From JAOSJT01 sp035914695 (GTDB taxonomy: Bacteria; Bacteroidota; Ignavibacteria; SZUA-365), in assembly GCA_035914695.1 (NCBI GenBank), contig JAMIQH010000211.1, forward strand, positions 1-16,288: a stretch of 16,288 nt of DNA, written 5' to 3'. Position numbers and translations under genes: made by a program. Below the pieces are notes generated by a model. That model saw nothing but the letters and a program-made list of their open reading frames with translations, was not told where the DNA came from and made no database searches. Numbering within the stretch: the stretch's first letter is position 1; each line of letters opens with the position of its first letter. This document shows, in pieces, positions 8,087-13,566 of this stretch.

Positions 8087-9996
8087 CACTCGATTCGAAC
8101 ATTCCTTCCGGTCCGCTTGCGGAAAAATGGGACAAGCATCGCTTCGAGATGAAGCTGATCAATCCCGCCAACAAACGTAAATTCAGCGTCATTGTGGTGG
8201 GAACCGGTTTGGCCGGCGCCTCCGCCGCTGCCTCACTGGCCGAACTCGGCTACAAAGTGACGGCGTTTTGCTACAACGACAGCGCACGCCGCGCGCACAG
8301 CATCGCCGCGCAGGGCGGCATCAACGCCGCGAAAAACTATCCCAACGACGGCGACAGCGTGTACCGGCTGTTTTACGACACGGTCAAGGGTGGAGACTTC
8401 CGTGCGCGCGAGGCCAATGTGTACCGCCTGGCGCAGGTGAGCAACAACATCATCGATCAATGCGTGGCGCAGGGTGTGCCCTTCGCGCGTGAGTACGGCG
8501 GCTATCTCGACAACCGCTCCTTCGGCGGCGCGCAGGTGTCGCGCACGTTCTACGCCCGCGGGCAAACGGGGCAGCAGCTGCTGCTCGGCGCCTATTCGGC
8601 GTTGATGCGCCAGGTGGGGTTGGGCACGGTGGAATTGCACACGCGGCATGAGATGATGGATGTCGTGCTGGTGGACGGGCATGCGCGCGGCATCGTGGTG
8701 CGTGACCTGGTAACCGGCGCGATTTCGTCGCATGCGGCGGACGCGGTGATTCTGGCCACCGGTGGATACAGCAATGTGTTCTACCTCTCGACCAACGCCA
8801 TCGCCTGCAACGTCACCGCCGTGTACCGCGCCTACAAAAAGGGCGCGGGTTTTGCCAATCCCTGCTACACACAAATCCACCCGACCTGCATCCCGCTGTC
8901 GGGCGATCATCAGTCCAAGCTCACGCTCATGTCCGAATCCCTGCGCAACGACGGCCGCATCTGGGTGCCCAAGGCGCAGGGCGACAAGCGCGCGCCGGGT
9001 GATATTCCGGAAAACGAGCGCGATTACTATCTCGAGCGCAAATACCCGAGCTTCGGCAACTTATCGCCGCGCGACATCAGCTCGCGCAGCGCCAAGGAGG
9101 CCTGCGATGACGGTCGCGGCGTGGGTACGACCGGCTACGGCGTGTATCTGGATTTCGCGGACTCGATTCAGCGTCTCGGCAAGCATGTGATCGAAGAGCG
9201 CTACGGCAATCTTTTCCAGATGTACGAGCGCATCACGGGCGAGGACCCCTACAAAGTGCCGATGCGCATTTATCCCGCCGCGCATTACACCATGGGCGGC
9301 CTGTGGGTGGATTACAATCTGATGAGCACCATTCCCGGTCTGCACGTGCTGGGCGAAGCCAATTTCTCGGATCACGGCGCGAATCGCCTCGGCGCCAGCG
9401 CGCTGATGCAAGGCCTGGCCGACGGCTACTTCGTCATTCCCTACACGCTCGGCCACTATTTCGCCACGGCGAAAACGCAGAAAGTGGACAACAGCCATCC
9501 GGAATTCCGCAAAGCCGAGGAAGAGGTGAAAGCCCGTATCGACGCGCTGCTCGCACTCAACGGCACGCGGACGGTGGCGGCCATTCACCGCGATCTCGGA
9601 CGAGTGATGTGGGATTATTGCGGCATGGGCCGCAACGAGGCCGGACTGAAAAAGGCGTTGGAGGAGATTCCCGTGCTGCGCGACGAGTTCTGGAGCAACG
9701 GCAAGGTGGTGGGCACGGGCGACAATCTCAACAGCGCACTCGAGCGCGCCGGCCGCGTGGCCGACTTCCTCGAATTCGCCGAGTTGATGTGTCACGACGC
9801 GCTGCATCGCAACGAGTCCTGCGGCGGGCATTTCCGCGAGGAGTATCAGACCGAGGACGGCGAGGCGTTGCGCAACGACGATGATTACGCCTATGTGGCC
9901 GCCTGGGAATTCACTGGCGTGGGAAATGCGCCGGTGTTGCACAAGGAAAGCTTGCAGTTCGAGAATGTGAAGCTTCAGACAAGGAGTTACAAGTGA
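8083..9996 (+). CDS. sdhA: Succinate dehydrogenase / fumarate reductase flavoprotein subunit
   Basis: The 637-residue subunit oxidises succinate to fumarate on the cytoplasmic face of the membrane. The FAD-binding GTGLAG loop is at 40-45, and His72 in ARRAHSIAAQGGINAA is the expected covalent FAD attachment site. Active-site segments follow: His266-Pro-Thr268 in CYTQIHPT, Arg330 in LSPRD, His401 in HYTMGG and Arg435 in ANRLGASAL. All are intact, and length and layout fit the b558-associated SdhA of Bacteroidota. The ATG overlaps the sdhC stop by four bases (8083-8086), which points to translational coupling, and AGGAG at 8068-8072 gives a ribosome binding site. Whether the complex works as dehydrogenase or fumarate reductase in the cell cannot be told from sequence. 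Confidence 0.95.
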   Translation: MTLDSNIPSGPLAEKWDKHRFEMKLINPANKRKFSVIVVGTGLAGASAAASLAELGYKVTAFCYNDSARRAHSIAAQGGINAAKNYPNDGDSVYRLFYDTVKGGDFRAREANVYRLAQVSNNIIDQCVAQGVPFAREYGGYLDNRSFGGAQVSRTFYARGQTGQQLLLGAYSALMRQVGLGTVELHTRHEMMDVVLVDGHARGIVVRDLVTGAISSHAADAVILATGGYSNVFYLSTNAIACNVTAVYRAYKKGAGFANPCYTQIHPTCIPLSGDHQSKLTLMSESLRNDGRIWVPKAQGDKRAPGDIPENERDYYLERKYPSFGNLSPRDISSRSAKEACDDGRGVGTTGYGVYLDFADSIQRLGKHVIEERYGNLFQMYERITGEDPYKVPMRIYPAAHYTMGGLWVDYNLMSTIPGLHVLGEANFSDHGANRLGASALMQGLADGYFVIPYTLGHYFATAKTQKVDNSHPEFRKAEEEVKARIDALLALNGTRTVAAIHRDLGRVMWDYCGMGRNEAGLKKALEEIPVLRDEFWSNGKVVGTGDNLNSALERAGRVADFLEFAELMCHDALHRNESCGGHFREEYQTEDGEALRNDDDYAYVAAWEFTGVGNAPVLHKESLQFENVKLQTRSYK

Positions 9997-10739
9997 TGAA
10001 ACTCACGTTGCACATTTGGCGTCAGAACAACGCCCACGATAAGGGCCGCATGGTGACCTATCAGGTGGATCACATCATCGAGGACATGTCCTTTCTGGAA
10101 ATGCTCGACGTGCTCAACGAGCAGCTCATCGTCAACGGCGAAGAACCCGTGGCCTTCGACCACGACTGTCGCGAGGGCATTTGCGGTGCCTGTTCGTTGA
10201 CGGTGAACGGCGTGCCGCACGGACCCGAAAAGGAAACCACCATTTGCCAGCTCCACATGCGGCATTTCAAGGACGGCGATGCGATATACATCGAGCCCTT
10301 CCGGGCGCGGGCATTTCCCGTGATCCGCGATCTCGTGGTGGATCGCAGCGCCTTCGACCGCATCATGGCGGCGGGCGGTTTCGTATCGGCGCACACCGGC
10401 GGCGTACCCGATGCAAACGCCATTCCCATCAGCAAGGTGGATGCGGACATGGCCATGGACTACGCAGCCTGCATTGGTTGCGGCGCCTGCGTGGCCTCGT
10501 GCAAAAACGCCTCGGCCATGCTGTTCGTGGCGGCCAAGGTGGCGCAGTTCGCGTATCTGCCGCAGGGTCAGCCCGAGCGCAAGGCCCGCGTGCTGAACAT
10601 GGTGGCGCAGATGGACAAGGAGGGCTTCGGCGGCTGCACGAATCAGTACGAGTGCGAAGCCGTGTGTCCGAAGGGTATCAAGGTTGCTGCCATCGCCCTG
10701 ATGAATCGCGATTACCTCAAGGCGTCGCTCAGCACGTAG
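9996..10739 (+). CDS. sdhB: Succinate dehydrogenase / fumarate reductase iron-sulfur subunit
   Basis: The 247-residue subunit carries electrons from SdhA to SdhC through three clusters. Cys58, Cys63, Cys66 and Cys84 should bind [2Fe-2S]. Cys159, Cys162, Cys165 and Cys224 fit the [4Fe-4S] cluster, and Cys169, Cys214 and Cys220 fit the [3Fe-4S] cluster. The 17-residue gap between Cys66 and Cys84 is longer than in proteobacterial SdhB and is usual for the b558-type complexes. AAGGAG at 9981-9986 is the ribosome binding site. The ATG at 9996 shares one base with the sdhA stop (TGATG). A GTG at 9993, just one codon earlier, is an equally spaced alternative. A terminator follows at 10766. Confidence 0.94.
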   Translation: MKLTLHIWRQNNAHDKGRMVTYQVDHIIEDMSFLEMLDVLNEQLIVNGEEPVAFDHDCREGICGACSLTVNGVPHGPEKETTICQLHMRHFKDGDAIYIEPFRARAFPVIRDLVVDRSAFDRIMAAGGFVSAHTGGVPDANAIPISKVDADMAMDYAACIGCGACVASCKNASAMLFVAAKVAQFAYLPQGQPERKARVLNMVAQMDKEGFGGCTNQYECEAVCPKGIKVAAIALMNRDYLKASLST

Positions 10740-10765
10740 CGCCGGGTATGTTTGCGAAAGCGCAT

Positions 10766-10797
10766 GCGGCCGTTCCGGTGTTAACCGGAGCGGCCGC
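10766..10797 (+). terminator. Strong hairpin terminator of the sdhCAB operon
   Basis: Arms GCGGCCGTTCCGGT (10766-10779) and ACCGGAGCGGCCGC (10784-10797) pair over 14 positions with one G-T wobble and a 4-base loop. TTCGTTT follows, a broken T tract. It begins 26 bp after the sdhB stop. The right arm and following sequence are repeated at 11927-11989 without the left arm. Confidence 0.8.
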
Positions 10798-10847
10798 TTC
10801 GTTTCGTGTGATGACCGTGCGATGCGAGCGATGGCGTACGATGTTCC
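10785..10847. repeat. Direct repeat i, left copy
   Basis: This 63-bp block starts CCGGAGCGGCCGCTTCGTTT and ends near GTACGATGTTCC. It matches 11927-11989 at all but about five positions. The first half is the right arm of the sdh terminator, so the duplicated unit was cut through the hairpin. Confidence 0.9.
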
Positions 10848-10852
10848 CGAAT

Positions 10853-10914
10853 TCGCCATTGCAGCACCCAAATCACAAGCGGAATCCCTGTAAGTCATTA
10901 AAAACCATGACTCA
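10853..10914. repeat. Direct repeat ii, left copy
   Basis: This block of about 62 bp begins TCGCCATTGCAGCACCCAAA and is repeated with a few differences at 11835-11896. A shorter diverged copy with the same start lies at 11588-11618. It directly follows repeat i on this side of the array. Confidence 0.88.
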
Positions 10915-10950
10915 GTTTGAAGCATAACGAAGTCGGGAATAACGGCGCGG

Positions 10951-10979
10951 GATGCTCGCTTCCTGTCCTGGATTTGGGC
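10951..10979. repeat. C-type boundary module, left copy
   Basis: This 29-bp module begins GATGCTCGC and immediately precedes array unit 1. A related 29-bp module at 11522-11550 immediately precedes unit 11. About 22 of 29 positions agree. Both are followed by a core with central C, so the array is bounded by matching modules. Confidence 0.7.
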
Positions 10980-11567
10980 TTGGCTATTCACTGAATATCA
11001 CGCCCTGAGCGGAAGGCGGAGCGGGCGGCGGGGATTTGGCTATTCAGTGAATACGCCAGCTGATGCCGCTGGCGAGGGCCGAGGTCTCGGACTTGGCTAT
11101 TCAGTGAACAACCCACACCCTGAGCGGACGGCGGAGCGGGCGGCGGGGATTTGGCTATTCAGTGACTACGCCAGCTGATGCCGCTGGCGAGGGCCGAGGT
11201 CTCGGGCTTGGCTATTCACTGAATATCACACTCGGCGCGGAAGGCGGAGCGGGCGGCGGGGATTTGGCTATTCAGTGAATATACCAGCTGATGCCGCTGG
11301 TGAGGGTCGAGGCTTCGGACTTGGCTATTCAGTGAACAACCCATACCCCGAGCGGAAGGCGGAGCGGTCAGGCCGGGCTTGGCTATTCAGTGAATATGCC
11401 AGCTGATGCCGCTGGCGAGGGCCGAGGTCCCGGACTTGGCTATTCAGTGAATATGCCAGCTGATGCCGCTGGCGAGGGCCGAGGTCTCGGGCTTGGCTAT
11501 TCAGTGAATATGTCGGATGAGGATGCTCGCGCCTGATCCTGGATTCGGACTTGGCTATTCACTGAAT
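10980..11567. repeat. Eleven-unit array of a 17-bp palindromic-core motif with 57-bp spacing
   Basis: TTGGCTATTCASTGAAT (S is C or G) starts at 10980, 11036, 11093, 11151, 11208, 11264, 11321, 11379, 11436, 11493 and 11551, so steps are 56, 57, 58, 57, 56, 57, 58, 57, 57 and 58. Units 3 and 7 end AAC and unit 4 ends ACT. Sequences between motifs are of three kinds in the order B A B A B A B A A C. The A kind is about 40 bp with two self-complementary parts (GCCAGC/GCTGGC and CCGAGGTCTCGG). The B kind is GCGG-rich. Units 1-4 and 5-8 are two copies of a 228-bp higher-order repeat at roughly 90% identity by eye. No start codon with a long frame, no cas genes and no unique spacers are present. 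Confidence 0.95.
11522..11550. repeat. C-type boundary module, right copy
   Basis: It begins GATGCTCGC like 10951-10979 and stands directly before the last 17-bp motif at 11551, replacing the A or B sequence found between other units. Its presence at both ends defines the limits of the array. Confidence 0.7.
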
Positions 11568-11587
11568 TTATCTGGCCGGACCTGATT

Positions 11588-11618
11588 TCGCCATTGCGGC
11601 ACCCGAGTCACGGGAAGG
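11588..11618. repeat. Diverged partial copy of repeat ii
   Basis: The start TCGCCATTGCGGCACCC matches the start of repeat ii at 10853 except for one base. Similarity then fades through GAGTCACGGGAAGG. It lies 20 bp after the last array motif, so ii-like sequence stands on both sides of the array. Confidence 0.6.
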
Positions 11619-11637
11619 AAGCACCATTCCCTTCCCG
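11611..11637. other. Perfect 8-bp hairpin
   Basis: CGGGAAGG (11611-11618) pairs with CCTTCCCG (11630-11637) around an 11-base loop. There is no T tract, so it is not an obvious terminator. A second perfect hairpin follows 25 bp later. Confidence 0.6.
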
Positions 11638-11662
11638 CTACGGAAGGCTCGTTGATTCGCGA

Positions 11663-11689
11663 AACGAGACAATACCCTTCCGTCTCGTT
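11663..11689. other. Second perfect 8-bp hairpin
   Basis: AACGAGAC (11663-11670) pairs with GTCTCGTT (11682-11689) around an 11-base loop, the same loop length as the hairpin at 11611. The right arm overlaps the start of the inverted repeat that begins at 11688. Confidence 0.6.
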
Positions 11690-11777
11690 GCGACTCTGCT
11701 TCTCTGCGACCTTGCGTTCCATTCTCCTGAAGTCGGAAGGGAGTTCAACGCAAAGACGCCAAGGTGCAATGACGCAA
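11688..11777. repeat. Imperfect 31-bp inverted repeat of the TTGCG/CGCAA type
   Basis: The arm at 11688-11718 (TTGCGACTCTGC...) is imperfectly complementary to 11747-11777 (AACGCAAAGACGCC...), with clean matches at both ends. The sequence resembles the widespread AACGCAAAGACGC intergenic repeats and is probably related in style to the TTCGCG repeats at 196 and 1766. Function unknown. Confidence 0.6.
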
Positions 11778-11834
11778 ATATGGCTATTCTCACGAGCCCT
11801 GTCGTTTCGTGCAATGGACACCTCCGGCCTGCTT

Positions 11835-11896
11835 TCGCCAGTGCAGCACCCAAATCACAAACGGAATCCCCGTAAGTCAGTGAAAACAATGACACA
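11835..11896. repeat. Direct repeat ii, right copy
   Basis: This matches 10853-10914 over about 60 bp with scattered changes (GCCAGTGCAGCACCCAAATC here). On this side of the array it precedes repeat i', whereas on the left it follows repeat i. Confidence 0.88.
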
Positions 11897-11926
11897 CATT
11901 TACAATCCCAGATAACATGGAGATGT

Positions 11927-11989
11927 CCGGAGCGGCCGCTTCGTTTCGTGTGATGGCGCTGCGATGCGAGCGATGGCGTACGATTTTCC
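11927..11989. repeat. Direct repeat i, right copy
   Basis: This 63-bp block repeats 10785-10847, including CCGGAGCGGCCGCTTCGTTT from the right arm of the sdh terminator. The left arm is absent here, so it should not form the terminator hairpin. It ends about 130 bp before the KamA-like start codon. Confidence 0.9.
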
Positions 11990-12107
11990 TTGACTCTTCC
12001 ATGGAAATTGCCGATTCTCAAAGACCACCTCCTCGATAGTCGTGTGCCTTCGCGCCTGAACGCCGACGCAGCGGGAGTGGTATCGCAGTTTGTATCACCG
12101 AAATCAC

Positions 12108-12114
12108 AGGAGGT
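12108..12114 (+). promoter_or_regulatory. Shine-Dalgarno site that fixes the KamA-like start
   Basis: AGGAGGT, a near-perfect ribosome binding sequence, lies 4 bp before the ATG at 12119. It is the strongest such site in the window and argues against the in-frame TTG at 11990. Confidence 0.85.
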
Positions 12115-12118
12115 CCGC

Positions 12119-13459
12119 ATGATCCGTCATGACGCCCCGCCTGGCAGGGCACGTCCGCTCGTGTACCGCGAGCGTGACGCCGAGCCCTTTCAGTACTTCA
12201 CCGAGAAAACCCTCGACAACATTCCCCAGCTTCAATCGCTTCCCGAGTCCCTGCGCTTCGACATGCGCGTCGTGTCGAGCGTGCTGCCCTTCAAAGTCAA
12301 CGCCTACGTGTTGAATCGCCTCATCGACTGGAGCGACATTCCCGACGACCCGATGTTCCAGCTCACCTTCCCGCAGCGCGGCATGCTCACCGAAGAGCAT
12401 TTCGGCACGATGGCCGATCTGCACCGCGCCGCCGCGCCGCGCGAGGTGATACGGGAACAGGCCGACCGCATTCGTCTCGAGTTGAATCCTCATCCAGCGG
12501 GGCAGGGTACATTGAATGTGCCGAAACTCGATGGCGAGGCCTTGCCCGACATGCAGCACAAGTATCGGGAAACGGTGCTCTTTTTCCCCGCCGCCGGACA
12601 AACCTGTCACGCCTACTGCACCTTTTGTTTTCGCTGGGCGCAATTCGTGGGCATGAACGAACTGCGCTTCGCCGCCAAGGAAAGCTCCACGCTCGTTGAC
12701 TATGTGCGCAGGCACCCGGAGGTGACCAATGTGCTGATTACCGGTGGTGATCCGATGGTGATGAGCACCGCCAAGCTCGAGCGCTATGTCGAGCCGCTGC
12801 TCGATCCTTCGCTGGAGCATTTGCAGAGCATACGCATTGGCACCAAGGCGCTGGCCTACTGGCCGCAGCGCTTCGTGACCGATTCGGACGCGGACGATCT
12901 GTTGCGCTTGTTCGAGCGCATCGTGGCCTCGGGGCGATCGGTGGCCTTGATGGCGCATTACAGCCATTACCGTGAAATGGAGCCCGCCATTGCCCGCGAG
13001 GCCATCCGTCGCATACGCCGCACCGGCGCGGTGATACGCAGTCAATCACCCGTGCTGGCGCATGTGAACGACGATGCCGTGAGTTGGGAATTGATGTGGC
13101 GCGAACAGGTGCGCCTGGGCATCATCCCGTACTACATGTTTGTGGAACGCGACACCGGCGCCGAGCAGTACTTCCGCATACCGCTGGCCCGGGCATACAA
13201 GATTTTCCGTGATGCCTACCGGCATGTGAACGGCCTAGCGCGTACTGTGCGCGGTCCGTCCATGTCGGCCACGCCCGGCAAGGTGGAAGTGATGGGCGTG
13301 ACCGACATCGCGGGAGAAAAGGCGTTCGCCCTGCGTTTTCTGCAGGCCCGTAATGCGGAATGGGTGGGACGGCCGTTCTTCGCGCGTTACGACGCCGAGG
13401 CCACCTGGCTCGACCATCTGCGTCCCGCCTTCGGCGAGGAGCGGTTTTTCTGGCAGTAG
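12119..13459 (+). CDS. Lysine 2,3-aminomutase-like radical SAM enzyme
   Basis: The 446-residue product belongs to the KamA family of radical SAM, PLP-dependent aminomutases, whose best-known member turns L-lysine into L-beta-lysine. Cys163, Cys167 and Cys170 in CHAYCTFC form the [4Fe-4S] and SAM site. TGGDPMVM near residue 205 is the family's GGD-type segment. Lys388 in MSATPGK is the likely PLP-binding lysine by position and context. The perfect AGGAGGT before the ATG at 12119 sets the start; upstream residues in the frame lie in the repeat-rich leader. No acetyltransferase (AblB) gene, the usual partner for N-acetyl-beta-lysine osmolyte synthesis, and no lysine fermentation genes are next to it. 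Nor is elongation factor P in view, so its substrate stays open. It lies alone behind a 1.38 kb gene-free region. Confidence 0.85.
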   Translation: MIRHDAPPGRARPLVYRERDAEPFQYFTEKTLDNIPQLQSLPESLRFDMRVVSSVLPFKVNAYVLNRLIDWSDIPDDPMFQLTFPQRGMLTEEHFGTMADLHRAAAPREVIREQADRIRLELNPHPAGQGTLNVPKLDGEALPDMQHKYRETVLFFPAAGQTCHAYCTFCFRWAQFVGMNELRFAAKESSTLVDYVRRHPEVTNVLITGGDPMVMSTAKLERYVEPLLDPSLEHLQSIRIGTKALAYWPQRFVTDSDADDLLRLFERIVASGRSVALMAHYSHYREMEPAIAREAIRRIRRTGAVIRSQSPVLAHVNDDAVSWELMWREQVRLGIIPYYMFVERDTGAEQYFRIPLARAYKIFRDAYRHVNGLARTVRGPSMSATPGKVEVMGVTDIAGEKAFALRFLQARNAEWVGRPFFARYDAEATWLDHLRPAFGEERFFWQ

Positions 13460-13510
13460 TTCCGACGCGAAACCCGATGCGGGTGCCGCGCGGCGGGAGC
13501 CGATTTCAAC

Positions 13511-13540
13511 GTGGGGAGAAGGCCGCGGCCATCTCCCCAC
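13511..13540 (+). terminator. GC-rich hairpin after the KamA-like gene
   Basis: GTGGGGAGA and TCTCCCCAC pair perfectly over 9 bp, and the loop contains a second palindrome, GGCCGCGGCC. It begins 52 bp after the stop codon. No run of T follows (ACTGCGTTTCGG), so termination would be weak or factor-assisted. Confidence 0.5.
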
Positions 13541-13566
13541 ACTGCGTTTCGGAAGAAAACGGGTGA

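Larger units (their letters stand above)
10740..12118. other. 1.38 kb gene-free region rich in repeats and hairpins
   Basis: No gene is supported here on either strand. In order it holds the sdh terminator, direct repeats i and ii, a C-type module, the eleven-unit array (10980-11567), a second C-type module lying inside the array's last interval, a group of hairpins and an inverted repeat (11588-11777), repeat copies ii' and i', and the leader of the KamA-like gene. The frames that stay open for 80 to 330 codons on the minus strand cover repeat sequence or the reverse of sdhB. Translations of the two ii copies look alike (TYRDSACDLGAAM and TYGDSVCDLGAAL) only because the DNA is repeated. Confidence 0.7.

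Noticed and set aside
10980..11567. CRISPR array
   Set aside because: The repeated motif is only 17 bp, the intervals are themselves repeated in three kinds, and no cas gene is present.
10980..11567. Repeat protein coded by a 57-bp (19-codon) period
   Set aside because: Steps of 56 and 58 bp break the frame and stop codons occur in the motif (TGA) and in the A interunits. No long frame with a start exists.
10980..11567. Integron cassette array or attC sites
   Set aside because: There are no cassette genes between units and no integrase in view, and the units lack attC-type core sites that I could identify.
11990..12018. Sigma-70-like promoter TTGACT before the KamA-like gene
   Set aside because: The -35-like box has only a poor partner (GATTCT) 17 bp downstream, and this box type is not the usual one in Bacteroidota.
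9987..12120. Minus-strand open frames of 160 to 334 codons over sdhB and the repeats
   Set aside because: They are the reverse of sdhB or of repeats i and ii, lack a ribosome binding site and resemble each other only because the DNA is repeated.
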